DNA of 33,295 nt from Serratia microhaemolytica (GTDB taxonomy: Bacteria > Pseudomonadota > Gammaproteobacteria > Enterobacterales > Enterobacteriaceae), in contig NZ_SBEF01000037.1 of the NCBI RefSeq assembly GCF_004011885.1, forward strand, positions 1-33,295, given 5' to 3'. Of this stretch, positions 1 to 10,599 are shown piece by piece. Numbering within the stretch: position 1 is the stretch's first letter; the number at the start of each line of letters is the position of its first letter. Made by a program: the position numbers and the translations under genes. The notes under the pieces are model-generated. The model did no database searches, was not told where the DNA came from, and saw nothing but the letters and a program-made list of their open reading frames with translations.

Positions 1-734
1 CGTGGCCCTAACCCAATGCTGTCGATGTTGGGGACGGCAAGCGATCGCCGGTAGCGGATGCTGTGATAACGGGATAACGGATGCTGTGATAACGAAGGGG
101 GTGATAATGGATCGTGTGAAAACGGATCGTGTGGGCACACTGATCGCGTGTTGGTCGCGTGATCGTTGATGGGTGGCATCGTAAAGCGCTCCATTCCCTT
201 CTCTCCCTGTCCGTAGCCCGACTGGCGGCGTTTTTCCGTTGGTGGTGTTTGGTCACAGTGAATCGCTAAAAAAGTCACCCGCTCCTGGGGGGTGTTTATT
301 GCTTACCATGCTGTTATTTTCTCGCCACAATGTCAATAATTACTTATTTTTCATAAGATAAAATGTACTTTTTGTGTTTATGTGCGCTTTTTCACTGGGC
401 GCGGGTTAGTTCCGCTTATGACTGATTGTTTTTTAACTTTTTATTTGCCTGCCAGGCACGGAGAATTGCCCGTTATCGGTACAATTAAAAAGACTATTGT
501 GCTGATTTATATTTTATTTCTTAAGTATTTCACTGTTAAGAAAATAAATAATCAACATCAATATCGCTATTGTAGCCAGTGTTGATCAACCTATCACCAT
601 TGTTAATGTAATGCTGCTATCGCGTGCAGTGTGCGCTAGCAGCAGCATCAGTGGTTGGTGTAACCGCTAACCTGTGCTGGCTTTTCAGCCAAATCAGCGG
701 GAACGGGAACTGTGGTAGATTGCTTGTGGTTCAG
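1..734. other. Gene-free left end with short degenerate repeats
   Basis: No credible gene is seen here. The two open frames present (8-256 minus, 382-585 plus) are short, low in complexity, and resemble no family I know. Positions 55-133 hold short direct repeats, listed separately. From about 300 to 600 the DNA is AT-rich. A dyad at 612-644 (8-bp arms TGCTGCTA and TAGCAGCA) lies downstream of yfbU on the minus strand but has no T-tract, so calling it a terminator would be weak. Confidence 0.6.
55..133. repeat. Cluster of short degenerate direct repeats
   Basis: The 17-mer CGGATGCTGTGATAACG occurs exactly at 55-71 and 78-94. Its core GATAACG occurs three times (65-71, 73-79, 88-94). The 10-mer GGATCGTGTG follows at 109-118 and 124-133. 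The pattern looks like an eroded tandem repeat with changing period (23 bp, then 15 bp). Function is unknown. Confidence 0.6.
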
Positions 735-1229
735 TTAAGCATTAATGATTTGTGTGATCTCCACTGCACTTAGATGATACTGACGCGGACAGGAGAACCA
801 GATTGACAGCATCCGCTGATATTTTTCCCACATTCTGGTTTGCGCATTGAAACCATGGCTGCCAGAGTCAAAATGGGTATAGCGCCCTTCGGTATTAACC
901 AGAAATCTGACATAACTGAGATAACGTGCTTCGGTGGCAGCATCAAAGCCGAGAAAGGCCAAACGGCGTTGATCAATCCCCTCTGGCTGTTTCAGGTTTT
1001 CCCAAGAAACCTGCAAAGCATGGTGCATCTCCATGATGTTGATGATAGTACGGCACACCTCTTCACTCATTTCACCAAAATCACGATCTAACTCACGCAT
1101 TTGTAAACCAAAACCACGCTCAATGATGGTTTGTAAACGGCGATAACGTTCTGCATTGTCTGGATCAAGCATCGTCATGATTTTGTATTGATTAGACAGG
1201 ATCAGACGTTGTGCATTTGTCATTTCCAT
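735..1229 (-). CDS. yfbU: YfbU family protein
   Basis: A 164-residue protein starting [16 protein letters not shown], almost collinear with E. coli YfbU, which has the same length. The frame is open 26 codons further upstream, but the ATG at 1227-1229 matches the family N-terminus and is preferred. The family is small, soluble and conserved in enterobacteria; its biochemical role is not established to my knowledge (E. coli YfbU overproduction has been tied to cell death). It follows yfbV by 67 bp on the same strand, so the two are probably co-transcribed, as in E. coli. No convincing intrinsic terminator follows. Confidence 0.92.
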   Translation of the reverse strand: MEMTNAQRLILSNQYKIMTMLDPDNAERYRRLQTIIERGFGLQMRELDRDFGEMSEEVCRTIINIMEMHHALQVSWENLKQPEGIDQRRLAFLGFDAATEARYLSYVRFLVNTEGRYTHFDSGSHGFNAQTRMWEKYQRMLSIWFSCPRQYHLSAVEITQIINA

Positions 1230-1296
1230 CTCATGTTCCTCTTTCTGTGCTATATCACATGATGGCATGGCTGCTTGGCAGCCTGGTGTTGACGGA

Positions 1297-1752
1297 TCAA
1301 AGATCATCTAAAAAAGTGGCATCAAGCTGTTTGAAGGCTCGTTTCAAAATGTCCGCCAGTGATTGATAGGTCGGCGTCCCCTCTAACGGGGTTAACGTCT
1401 GACCTGCATCGACCAGTTTACTGCGCAACGTATAAAACCACGAGAGTAGACTTGGTGGTAGTGGGGTTATTGCACGTTTGCCTAACCACCATAATCCCTG
1501 CATTGGCAGGCTACAGATAAACAGTGTCATGGTAATGGCTGCCGCCAGTTGATCAGCAAAGGCAATTTGCCAGGCTAAGGTAAATGCAGCTAACGGAGGA
1601 GCGGCACGCAAAGCAAAACGTGTCGCATGTGCAATGCGGTTTTCTGGAAACACCGCTATCAGCCGTTTATCGGTCGGCCAGGTTTTCATATAGTGTTGAC
1701 CAAGGCGAAAGATTTTTAACCAACTCGGAGGGCTAGCGGGGCTGTTCGTCAT
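1297..1752 (-). CDS. yfbV: YfbV family membrane protein (DUF412)
   Basis: A 151-residue inner-membrane protein of the UPF0208/DUF412 family. Two hydrophobic segments lie at about residues 44-65 and 68-88, between a basic N-terminal cytoplasmic part and a soluble C-terminal tail. It sits divergently from ackA and upstream of yfbU, exactly as in E. coli. The molecular function is unknown. The start is the ATG at 1750-1752, preceded on the minus strand by an AGAGAG-like stretch. The identification rests on overall similarity and on synteny with yfbU and ackA-pta. Confidence 0.92.
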   Translation of the reverse strand: MTNSPASPPSWLKIFRLGQHYMKTWPTDKRLIAVFPENRIAHATRFALRAAPPLAAFTLAWQIAFADQLAAAITMTLFICSLPMQGLWWLGKRAITPLPPSLLSWFYTLRSKLVDAGQTLTPLEGTPTYQSLADILKRAFKQLDATFLDDL

Positions 1753-2297
1753 TCTCTCTTTTTACTCCAACTGAACGCGATGTGGACAATTACACCAGTA
1801 AACAACAACTAATTTTTAACTTTTAAATTTATTTTGTATTTATACCCTGCTCTCGGTATCCTAGGCTGCCCTTGTCGCCGCAACGGATGGATGACGAAAC
1901 GGTGTCAACTTCTGCGCTAGCTCGCGTGTAGCCTCTGGTCTGCGTGAGGTAACACGTTTGGTGCCACCGAAGAGAAAAATGCATCAGCTAATCTACCGAG
2001 CGGTCAATGGCGGGTTACCATTATGTTTTCTGTGATTGGCATGATGTTAATCATAAATGTCAACGACATTCTGCGCTACGCTGCCTGTCCCGTTGACAGT
2101 TTATACCCAAAGTAGTTCAAATGGCTGCCAACTGGCAATAGTGAGCGATGAAGTTAAGTCGATATGCGGTTAACCTGGAACAATCATCGACGAGCTGCTT
2201 TTGTCAATAACCAGTCGTTTGACGGGCAACGGGTCTGTTTACCAATGTGTTTGGGGTCACCCATAATACCAACACCAACTATTAAGTAGGTACTTCA
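1753..2297. promoter_or_regulatory. Long yfbV/ackA divergent intergenic region
   Basis: This 545-bp gene-free stretch must carry the divergent promoters of yfbV and ackA. The ackA promoter is anaerobically controlled (FNR, ArcA) in E. coli, but I found no FNR box close to TTGATnnnnATCAA here and cannot place the promoters with confidence. A good -35 hexamer TTGACA lies at 2093-2098 without a matching -10. Just after it, from about 2102, TATACCCAAAGTAGTTCAAA resembles an interspersed repeat I associate with Yersinia/Serratia-type genomes (from memory). Confidence 0.45.
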
Positions 2298-3500
2298 ATG
2301 TCGAGCAAGCTAGTACTGGTTCTTAACTGCGGCAGTTCTTCTCTGAAATTTGCCATCATCAACGCAACCAACGGAGAGGAGTCGCTCTCTGGTCTGGCAG
2401 AGTGCTTCCACCTTCCTGAGGCCCGCATCAAATGGAAAATGGATGGCAGCAAGCAAGAAAAACCCTTGGGCGCCGGTGCAGCACACAGCGAAGCACTGAA
2501 CTTCATTGTTAATACCATTCTGGCAGAAAAGCCAGAACTTTCTGCCCAACTGGTTGCGATTGGTCACCGTGTGGTACAAGGCGGTGAAAAGTTTACCTCT
2601 TCGGTTGTCATCAACGATGAGGTTCTGCAAGGGATCAAAGATTCCATCCCATTTGCCCCGCTGCATAACCCTGCCGGGTTGACCGGTATTATGGAAGCGT
2701 TTAAAGCATTCCCGCACTTGGCAGATAAAAACGTCGCCGTGTTTGATACCGCCTTCCACCAAACTATGCCAGAAGAGTCGTATCTCTATGCCCTGCCCTA
2801 TAATCTCTATCGTGAGCATGGCATCCGCCGTTATGGCGCACACGGCACTAGCCACTTCTACGTTACCCAGCAGGCAGCAAAACTGCTGGATAAACCTGTT
2901 GATGAAGTCAACCTGATCACGTGTCATCTCGGTAATGGTGCTTCAGTTACTGCGGTGCGTAATGGTAAATCGGTCGATACCTCGATGGGGCTGACACCAC
3001 TTGAAGGTTTAGTGATGGGCACGCGCAGTGGTGATATTGATCCGGCGATCATTTTCCATCTGCATGATGCACTCGGTATGACTATCGACCAGATCAACAC
3101 TATGTTGACCAAAGAGTCCGGTTTCTTGGGGCTGACCGAAGTGACCAGTGACTGCCGCTATGTTGAAGACAATTACCAAACTCAGGCAGATGCCAAGCGT
3201 GCAATGGATGTGTTCTGTCACCGTTTGGCCAAATACATCGGCGCTTACAGTGCGTTGATGGAGGGGCGTCTTGATGCGGTGATCTTCACGGGTGGCATTG
3301 GTGAAAATTCAGCACTGGTGCGTGAGTTAGTGTTGAATAAACTGGGTTTGTTAGGTTTTGAAATTGACCAAGAACGCAACTTGGCTGCACGTTTTGGCAA
3401 ATCTGGCAATATTACCAAGCAAGGGTGTCGCCCGGCGCTGGTGATCCCAACCAATGAAGAGTTGGTGATCGCGCAAGACGCGTTCCGCCTTACTGTTTAA
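2298..3500 (+). CDS. ackA: Acetate kinase
   Basis: AckA converts acetyl phosphate plus ADP to acetate plus ATP, the energy-yielding step of overflow and fermentative acetate formation; it works reversibly in the cytoplasm. The protein has 400 residues, the same as E. coli AckA. Visible family features: N-terminal NCGSSSLKF (10-18) of the ASKHA fold, GHRVVQGGE (89-97) with substrate Arg91, [11 protein letters not shown] (148-158) with catalytic Asp150, the nucleotide loop GNGAS (212-216), GTRSGDIDP with Arg243, and [11 protein letters not shown] near the C-terminus. The ATG at 2298 fits the conserved N-terminus. It is the first gene of ackA-pta; 93 bp with two hairpins separate it from pta. 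Confidence 0.98.
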   Translation: MSSKLVLVLNCGSSSLKFAIINATNGEESLSGLAECFHLPEARIKWKMDGSKQEKPLGAGAAHSEALNFIVNTILAEKPELSAQLVAIGHRVVQGGEKFTSSVVINDEVLQGIKDSIPFAPLHNPAGLTGIMEAFKAFPHLADKNVAVFDTAFHQTMPEESYLYALPYNLYREHGIRRYGAHGTSHFYVTQQAAKLLDKPVDEVNLITCHLGNGASVTAVRNGKSVDTSMGLTPLEGLVMGTRSGDIDPAIIFHLHDALGMTIDQINTMLTKESGFLGLTEVTSDCRYVEDNYQTQADAKRAMDVFCHRLAKYIGAYSALMEGRLDAVIFTGGIGENSALVRELVLNKLGLLGFEIDQERNLAARFGKSGNITKQGCRPALVIPTNEELVIAQDAFRLTV

Positions 3501-3509
3501 TCGTCTCAG

Positions 3510-3570
3510 CACTGCCAGCACCGACTGGCAGTGTGATACGCACTGTCACAGCCCGCACCATTGCGGGCTG
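3510..3570 (+). other. Two tandem perfect stem-loops between ackA and pta
   Basis: Hairpin 1: CACTGCCAG (3510-3518), loop CACCGA, CTGGCAGTG (3525-3533), a perfect 9-bp stem. Hairpin 2: CAGCCCGCA (3549-3557), loop CCAT, TGCGGGCTG (3562-3570), again a perfect 9-bp stem. Neither is followed by a T-run, so these are more likely mRNA-processing or stability elements, or partial attenuators, than full terminators. A competing pairing exists between CAGTG (3529-3533) and CACTG (3541-3545). The second hairpin ends 23 nt before the pta start. Confidence 0.75.
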
Positions 3571-3593
3571 AAAATCGTGAAGAGGACCATTCT

Positions 3594-5750
3594 GTGTCAC
3601 GTACAATTATGTTGATCCCCACCGGTATTAGCGTTGGTCTAACTAGCGTCAGTCTGGGTGTCATCCGCTCGATGGAGCAAAAAGGTGTTCGCCTGAGTGT
3701 GTTTAAACCTATCGCTCAGCCACGCAACAACGAAGAGTCTCTTGATCAAACTACCGCCATTATTCGCAGTAACTCCAGCATTCCGACCGCTGAACCGCTG
3801 CGCATGAGTTACGTTGAAAGTCTGTTAAGCTCCAATCAGCAAGATGTGTTGATGGAAGAGATTGTTGCTCGTTATCACGAAAACACCCAAGATGCCGAAG
3901 TGGTGTTGATCGAAGGATTAGTACCTACCCGCAAGCAGCAGTTTGCCAATGCGCTGAACTACGAAATTGCCAAGACGTTGAATGCGGAAATCGTGTTTGT
4001 GTTGGCACTTGGTAACGACTCCCCTGCTCAGCTCAAAGAGCGTATCGAATTGGCGCGTAGCAGCTTTGGCGGTAGTAAAAATAAAAATATCACCGGTGTT
4101 ATCATCAACAAGCTAAATGCTCCGGTTGATGAACAAGGGCGTATGCGTCCTGATCTGTCTGAGATTTTTGATGATAGTAAAGCCAGTGCGGTGAATATCG
4201 ATCCAGCACAACTGTTTGCTAACAGCCCATTGCCTGTGTTGGGCTGTATCCCGTGGAGCTTTGATCTGATCGCTACGCGTGCAATTGATATGGCTCGGCA
4301 CCTGAAAGCACGCATCGTCAATGAAGGTGACATCATGACCCGCCGTGTGCGTTCGGTCACCTTCTGCGCGCGCAGCATTCCACATATGTTGATGCATTTC
4401 CGCCCCGGTTCGCTGCTGGTGACTTCCGCAGACCGTCCCGATGTGCTGGTTGCCGCCTGTTTGGCTGCGATGAATGGTATCGAAATTGGTGCCATCCTGT
4501 TAACCGGTGGTTATGAGATCGATGAGTCGATCAAAAAATTGTGTGAACGTGCCTTCGCGACCGGTTTGCCGGTATTTATGGTAGATACCAATACTTGGCA
4601 GACCTCACTCAGCCTACAGAGCTTCAACCTTGAAGTACCAGCGGATGATCACCAACGTATTGAGCGTGTGCAGAACTACATCGCCAGCCACATTAATGCT
4701 GAGTGGATTGCATCACTGACAGCAACCTCTGAGCGTTCGCGTCGTCTGTCACCGCCAGCATTCCGTTACGAATTGACCGAATTGGCGCGTAAAGCCGGTA
4801 AGCGTATTGTGTTACCTGAAGGCGATGAACCACGTACCGTGAAAGCCGCCGCTATTTGTGCTGAACGTGGTATTGCTGAGTGTGTGCTATTAGGTGATCC
4901 ACAAGAGATTGAACGCGTTGCTGCGGCACAAGGGGTGAAACTGGGCCAGGGTATCACCATTGTTGATCCTGTGGCCGTGCGTGAACTTTACGTACCGCGC
5001 TTGGTTGAGTTACGTAAGAGCAAAGGGATGACCGAAGTGGTCGCACGCGAACAACTGGAAGATAACGTGGTGCTTGGCACGCTGATGCTGGAGAAAGGTG
5101 AAGTTGATGGTCTGGTTTCTGGTGCCGTGCATACCACCGCCAACACCATCCGCCCTGCACTGCAACTGATTAAAACCGCTCCGGGTAGCTCGCTGGTTTC
5201 GTCAGTGTTCTTCATGCTGTTGCCTGATCAGGTTCTGGTCTATGGTGACTGTGCGATTAACCCTGATCCCACCGCTGAACAGCTGTCTGAGATTGCCATC
5301 CAATCTGCAGACTCTGCCGCTGCGTTCGGTATTGAGCCGCGTGTTGCGATGATCTCCTATTCAACCGGTAACTCTGGTGCTGGCAGTGATGTTGAGAAAG
5401 TGCGCGAAGCGACTCGCTTGGCACAGCAGAAACGCCCAGACCTGATCATCGATGGTCCCTTGCAGTATGACGCAGCCATTATGGCCGATGTTGCGCAATC
5501 AAAAGCGCCAAACTCGCCAGTCGCGGGTAAAGCAACGGTGTTTATTTTCCCGGATTTAAATACCGGCAACACCACCTATAAAGCCGTACAGCGCTCAGCC
5601 GACTTAGTCTCTATCGGCCCAATGCTACAAGGGATGCGTAAGCCGGTTAACGATCTGTCACGTGGTGCGCTGGTTGACGATATCGTTTACACCGTTGCAC
5701 TGACAGCTATTCAATCAGCACAGGCGGCGAAAGCAGCACAACAACGCTGA
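3594..5750 (+). CDS. pta: Phosphate acetyltransferase (long, Pta-type)
   Basis: Pta converts acetyl-CoA plus phosphate to acetyl phosphate and CoA, supplying AckA and the acetyl-phosphate signalling pool. The protein has 718 residues against about 714 in E. coli, with the same three parts: an N-terminal P-loop-like/DRTGG regulatory region (about 1-380) and a C-terminal catalytic PTA domain (about 395-715; [14 protein letters not shown] and [13 protein letters not shown] are recognisable). The frame is open upstream to 3561, but homology places the start at the GTG at 3594 ([11 protein letters not shown]), with GAGGA at 3582-3586 as ribosome binding site. It is co-transcribed with ackA and ends before a strong terminator. 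Confidence 0.97.
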   Translation: MSRTIMLIPTGISVGLTSVSLGVIRSMEQKGVRLSVFKPIAQPRNNEESLDQTTAIIRSNSSIPTAEPLRMSYVESLLSSNQQDVLMEEIVARYHENTQDAEVVLIEGLVPTRKQQFANALNYEIAKTLNAEIVFVLALGNDSPAQLKERIELARSSFGGSKNKNITGVIINKLNAPVDEQGRMRPDLSEIFDDSKASAVNIDPAQLFANSPLPVLGCIPWSFDLIATRAIDMARHLKARIVNEGDIMTRRVRSVTFCARSIPHMLMHFRPGSLLVTSADRPDVLVAACLAAMNGIEIGAILLTGGYEIDESIKKLCERAFATGLPVFMVDTNTWQTSLSLQSFNLEVPADDHQRIERVQNYIASHINAEWIASLTATSERSRRLSPPAFRYELTELARKAGKRIVLPEGDEPRTVKAAAICAERGIAECVLLGDPQEIERVAAAQGVKLGQGITIVDPVAVRELYVPRLVELRKSKGMTEVVAREQLEDNVVLGTLMLEKGEVDGLVSGAVHTTANTIRPALQLIKTAPGSSLVSSVFFMLLPDQVLVYGDCAINPDPTAEQLSEIAIQSADSAAAFGIEPRVAMISYSTGNSGAGSDVEKVREATRLAQQKRPDLIIDGPLQYDAAIMADVAQSKAPNSPVAGKATVFIFPDLNTGNTTYKAVQRSADLVSIGPMLQGMRKPVNDLSRGALVDDIVYTVALTAIQSAQAAKAAQQR

Positions 5751-5785
5751 TCTTCGCATTGATACGCCTGAACAAAGGCATTAAC

Positions 5786-5820
5786 AAAAAAACCGCCCTG
5801 TTACCACGGCGGTTTTTTTT
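5786..5820 (+). terminator. Rho-independent terminator after pta
   Basis: The stem AAAAAAACCGCC (5786-5797) pairs with GGCGGTTTTTTT (5808 onward) around a 10-nt loop and ends in eight T residues (5813-5820). It is a canonical intrinsic terminator for ackA-pta. The A-run on the 5' side makes it potentially bidirectional, which would suit the convergent groEL. Confidence 0.93.
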
Positions 5821-5878
5821 ATCTGCCAGCTCGCGGTTGCTAGCCTGGCAATGGTATTAAGTGCGACGACTACTGCGC

Positions 5879-5906
5879 GTCGGTGACACGTTACAGTGTC
5901 ACCGAC
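5879..5906 (-). other. Perfect stem-loop downstream of groEL
   Basis: GTCGGTGACAC (5879-5889), loop GTTACA, GTGTCACCGAC (5896-5906): a perfect 11-bp stem in the 222-bp gap between the convergent pta and groEL. On the minus strand it lies about 67 bp past the groEL stop but is not followed by a T-tract. It may stabilise the groESL mRNA 3' end or assist termination. Confidence 0.6.
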
Positions 5907-5972
5907 CGCATGATTGACCTGAAACTGTTCACTAACTGAGATCACGTCAAGGTCAACTGTCGCCGAGCGGGA

Positions 5973-7616
<1,644 letters not shown>

Positions 7617-7669
7617 TTATTATTTCCCTTCAACTTGTTCAGTTCAGAAGATATATAGATAAAGCGAAA

Positions 7670-7963
7670 TTACGCTTCAACAATTGCCAGAATGTCACTT
7701 TCAGACATGATCAATACTTCTTCATTATCGATCTTCTCTGCTTTCACGCCGTAACCGTCGTTAAAAATCACGATGTCGCCAACCTTCACATCCAATGGCT
7801 GGATGCTACCGTTTTCCAGAACACGTCCTTTACCAACGGCTACCACTTCACCACGAGTAGATTTACCCGCTGCAGAGCCAGTCAGAACGATGCCGCCAGC
7901 AGATTTTGATTCAACTTCTTTACGCTTGACGATAACGCGGTCATGCAATGGACGAATACTCAT
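7670..7963 (-). CDS. groS: Co-chaperonin GroES
   Basis: GroES is the heptameric lid of the GroEL cavity. The 97-residue protein starts [18 protein letters not shown] and ends [11 protein letters not shown], matching E. coli GroES throughout. The mobile loop that docks onto GroEL is visible at about residues 16-33 ([18 protein letters not shown]). The frame is open 11 codons further upstream, but the ATG at 7961-7963 matches the family and has AAGGAG correctly placed upstream on the minus strand. It is the first gene of groESL. Confidence 0.99.
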   Translation of the reverse strand: MSIRPLHDRVIVKRKEVESKSAGGIVLTGSAAGKSTRGEVVAVGKGRVLENGSIQPLDVKVGDIVIFNDGYGVKAEKIDNEEVLIMSESDILAIVEA

Positions 7964-7997
7964 TGAACGCTCTCCTTTTAAGAAGGTCTGTACCAAA

Positions 7998-8023
7998 TTT
8001 AGGTTTGCAAACTTTAGGTTTGC
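7998..8023. repeat. 11-bp direct repeat in the groES leader
   Basis: TTTAGGTTTGC occurs at 7998-8008 and 8013-8023, a 15-bp period, in the transcribed leader between the sigma-32 promoter and groES. GTTTGCAAAC (8003-8012) inside it is palindromic. The role is unknown; it may shape the 5' leader. Confidence 0.6.
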
Positions 8024-8057
8024 CCACCGGACTTAGGGATGCCGGTTGTGCACAATC

Positions 8058-8090
8058 TAAAATGGGGTCACTCAACTCCCCTTCAAGGGG
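8058..8090 (-). promoter_or_regulatory. Sigma-32 heat-shock promoter of groESL
   Basis: On the minus strand CCCCTTGAAG (8090-8081) is followed, with 14 nt between CTTGAA and CCCCAT, by CCCCATTTTA (8067-8058). This matches the RpoH consensus CTTGAAA / CCCCATnT closely and resembles the E. coli groE promoter. The predicted transcript start is near 8050, giving a leader of about 88 nt before groES. Confidence 0.92.
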
Positions 8091-8140
8091 CAACATCAAA
8101 AAAAATTTCAACTTAGCGATAAAGCGCGCGTCAAGCTGAA

Positions 8141-8161
8141 AGCCGCTATTTCAAAGCGGCT
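8141..8161 (-). terminator. Possible terminator hairpin after fxsA
   Basis: AGCCGCT (8141-8147), 7-nt loop, AGCGGCT (8155-8161). On the minus strand it follows the fxsA stop by 13 nt and is followed by only a short T stretch. It is a weak intrinsic terminator insulating fxsA from groESL. Confidence 0.5.
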
Positions 8162-8174
8162 ACAGCACAGCGGC

Positions 8175-8657
8175 TCAAGGTCGGTCACTCTTGTCGCGTG
8201 GCTCAGATTTTTGCTCTAGGCCATGAGCATCTTCCGCTTTACGCTGAAACTCACCTTCGAAGGTTTCGCCAGAATGGCGCTCACTGTGAGTGTTTGGGCG
8301 ATAAACTCGCAAATTTGGCATCAACTTGAGCACCAACAACTTTTGCACCAACGGCAATAGCAGCAGCAGACCAAGCAGATCAGTAAAAAAACCGGGGATC
8401 AACAGCAGAATACCCGCCAACACCAAAGAAACACTTTTTACCATCTCCGCAGCAGGGCTTTCTCCAGCCACTAGCTTTTGCTGCATCTGCATTAACGTTC
8501 TAATACCCTGATTTTTGACTAACGAAACACCAACACAGGTAGTAAACACCACCAATAGCAACGTTATTGCTACACCCAAAATCTCAGCTACTCTGATAAA
8601 TAAAGAGATCTCAATGTAGGCCAATAGAAATATTAACAGCAGTGGGAACCAGCGCAC
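8175..8657 (-). CDS. fxsA: FxsA membrane protein
   Basis: A 160-residue inner-membrane protein starting MRWFPLLLIFLLAYIEISLF, with conserved AGESPAAEMVKSVSLVLAG and LLIPGFFTDLLGLLLLLP in the membrane core and a polar, charged C-terminal tail (about 115-160). In E. coli, overproduction of FxsA (YjeG) relieves F-plasmid exclusion of phage T7; its normal cellular role is unclear. Its position between groES and a divergent aspA matches E. coli exactly, which supports the call. The start is the ATG at 8655-8657. Confidence 0.95.
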   Translation of the reverse strand: MRWFPLLLIFLLAYIEISLFIRVAEILGVAITLLLVVFTTCVGVSLVKNQGIRTLMQMQQKLVAGESPAAEMVKSVSLVLAGILLLIPGFFTDLLGLLLLLPLVQKLLVLKLMPNLRVYRPNTHSERHSGETFEGEFQRKAEDAHGLEQKSEPRDKSDRP

Positions 8658-9031
8658 CGGTCTCTCCTCGGGTTGATAGGGGGGACTACTACAATGAGGG
8701 CAATCTGTTCTGTTTTCAACTGCATTGATTCACACACCAGCAATAGCGCGTCGTGAGAATAGCGCTCAATACGGGTATAACGGGCAACAGTTCACTGACA
8801 TCAACTGCACGAACTGAGATTAAAACGAGATCTCAATCACAAAAACAAACAACAGCCATTTTTGGCTGTGCAAGATAGTGATCTATGTTCACTCATTTAT
8901 TCCTAAACAGCATATGATCCGGATAGCGTCGGTTGCTACGATTTATACTTTTGCCACCAATGCATTACGCGAAACAATTTTCTTTTTAAACAAATAGTTA
9001 ACTTGATGGTAACATTTTAGAGAAGGTTCTC
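8658..9031. promoter_or_regulatory. fxsA/aspA divergent intergenic region
   Basis: This 374-bp gene-free region holds the divergent promoters. For aspA a plausible -10 TATACT lies at 8944-8949, with a poor -35, suggesting an activator-dependent promoter. A dyad AGTGATCTATGTTCACT (8877-8893), about 70 bp upstream of the likely start, resembles a CRP site but has a 7-nt instead of 6-nt spacer. A small perfect hairpin ACAGCC/GGCTGT sits at 8852-8869. E. coli aspA is activated by CRP and anaerobically by FNR; no good FNR box is seen here. Confidence 0.4.
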
Positions 9032-10471
9032 ATGTCAAACAACTTTCGTATCGAAGAAGACCTGCTAGGGACACGTGAAGTCCCCGCAAATGCCTATTAT
9101 GGTATTCATACCCTGCGTGCGATTGAGAATTTTTATATCAGCAGCAGTAAAATCAGCGACGTACCAGAATTTGTGCGTGGTATGGTGATGGTCAAAAAGG
9201 CCACTGCAATGGCCAATAAGGAACTGCGAACCATTCCACGTAAAATCGCCGATGTGATTATTCAGGCTTGCGATGAAGTGTTGGAAAAGGGACGCTGCAT
9301 GGACCAATTCCCAGTGGATGTATTTCAGGGCGGTGCGGGTACTTCATTGAATATGAACACCAATGAAGTGTTGGCAAATATCGGTTTGGAACTGATGGGA
9401 CACCAAAAGGGGGAATATCAGTATCTCAACCCAAATGATCATCTGAACAAGAGCCAGTCCACCAACGATGCGTACCCTACCGGTTTTCGTATTGCAGTTT
9501 ACTCGGCAAACCAGAAATTGATTGAGGCGATTAATCACCTGCGTGAGGGTTTTGAGCGCAAAGCCGAAGAGTTCGCCGGTATTCTGAAAATGGGACGGAC
9601 GCAATTGCAGGATGCGGTGCCAATGACCTTGGGGCAAGAGTTTCATGCCTTCAATGTATTGCTGAAAGAGGAGATCCGTAGTCTACAGCGTAATGCTGAG
9701 CTACTGCTTGAGGTCAATTTAGGTGCTACCGCAATTGGCACCGCATTAAATACCCCAGAAGGCTATCCACAGTTGGCAGTGCAAAAATTGGCTGAAGTGA
9801 GCAAATTGCCGGTAGTGCCAGCGGAAGATTTGATTGAAGCGACTTCAGACTGTGGTGCTTATGTGATGGTACATGGTGCATTTAAGCGTCTGGCAGTGAA
9901 ACTGTCTAAAATCTGTAATGACCTGCGTCTGCTCTCTTCTGGCCCTCGAGCTGGTTTAAATGAGATCAATTTGCCTGAATTACAGGCAGGCTCTTCAATC
10001 ATGCCGGCCAAAGTTAATCCCGTGGTACCTGAAGTGGTTAATCAGGTCTGTTTTAAGGTGATCGGCAACGATACTTGCGTTACCATGGCAGCCGAAGCTG
10101 GGCAACTGCAACTGAATGTGATGGAGCCTGTGATTGGCCAAGCGATGTTCGAATCAATCCATATTCTGACCAACGCTTGCTACAATTTGCTCGAGAAGTG
10201 TGTTAACGGCATCACGGCCAATAAAGAGATATGCCAGCAATATGTATTTAACTCGATCGGTATTGTCACTTATCTAAATCCATTTATTGGTCACCATAAC
10301 GGTGACATTGTTGGCAAGATCTGTGCGGAAACAGGCAAGAGTGTGCGAGAGGTGGTGCTGGAGCGCGGGCTGTTAACTGAAGCGGAACTGGACGACATCT
10401 TCTCACTCGAGAATCTGATGAACCCAGTTTATAAAGCAAAACGTTATACTGATGAAAATGATGATGAATAA
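9032..10471 (+). CDS. aspA: Aspartate ammonia-lyase (aspartase)
   Basis: AspA deaminates L-aspartate to fumarate plus ammonia, feeding fumarate respiration and nitrogen metabolism. The protein has 479 residues (E. coli 478) and belongs to the fumarase/aspartase superfamily. The signature [11 protein letters not shown] is present, with the catalytic Ser-Ser pair at 321-322, as are [10 protein letters not shown] near residue 100 and the [12 protein letters not shown] substrate-binding segment near 141-152. The start ATG has GAAGG at 9022-9026 upstream. An intrinsic terminator follows, then dcuA, which exchanges aspartate for fumarate or succinate, so the two genes form a functional pair as in E. 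coli. Confidence 0.98.
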   Translation: MSNNFRIEEDLLGTREVPANAYYGIHTLRAIENFYISSSKISDVPEFVRGMVMVKKATAMANKELRTIPRKIADVIIQACDEVLEKGRCMDQFPVDVFQGGAGTSLNMNTNEVLANIGLELMGHQKGEYQYLNPNDHLNKSQSTNDAYPTGFRIAVYSANQKLIEAINHLREGFERKAEEFAGILKMGRTQLQDAVPMTLGQEFHAFNVLLKEEIRSLQRNAELLLEVNLGATAIGTALNTPEGYPQLAVQKLAEVSKLPVVPAEDLIEATSDCGAYVMVHGAFKRLAVKLSKICNDLRLLSSGPRAGLNEINLPELQAGSSIMPAKVNPVVPEVVNQVCFKVIGNDTCVTMAAEAGQLQLNVMEPVIGQAMFESIHILTNACYNLLEKCVNGITANKEICQQYVFNSIGIVTYLNPFIGHHNGDIVGKICAETGKSVREVVLERGLLTEAELDDIFSLENLMNPVYKAKRYTDENDDE

Positions 10472-10497
10472 TAGCAGAAGGTTCATCCAGTAACCGC

Positions 10498-10534
10498 AAA
10501 AGCACGCTAATCTTACCAGATAGCGTGCTTTTTT
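10498..10534 (+). terminator. Rho-independent terminator after aspA
   Basis: AAAAGCACGCTA (10498-10509) pairs perfectly with TAGCGTGCTTTT (10521-10532) around an 11-nt loop and runs into a T-tract to 10534. It lies between aspA and dcuA, so it probably reduces rather than abolishes read-through to dcuA. Confidence 0.9.
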
Positions 10535-10599
10535 CTTTATGGCGCCACAAATTGATAACTTTTTATTTTCAAAAAAATCATGTTAGAGGATGAAGCATC

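Noticed and set aside
8-256. 82-codon minus-strand frame with His/Arg-rich repeats
   Set aside because: It is a by-product of the short repeats at 55-133; no family resemblance and no clear ribosome binding site.
382-585. 67-codon plus-strand frame
   Set aside because: AT-rich intergenic DNA, no similarity to a known protein and no supporting context.
612-644. Hairpin past yfbU as an intrinsic terminator
   Set aside because: The 8-bp stem is real but no T-run follows on either strand, so the terminator call is not supported.
3561-3593. Upstream extension of pta from a TTG
   Set aside because: The extra 11 codons lie in and just after an intergenic hairpin; homology and GAGGA spacing support the GTG at 3594.
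8877-8893. CRP-like site upstream of aspA
   Set aside because: AGTGA/TTCAC arms are separated by 7 nt instead of 6, so I did not list it as a CRP site, only as a dyad in the region entry.
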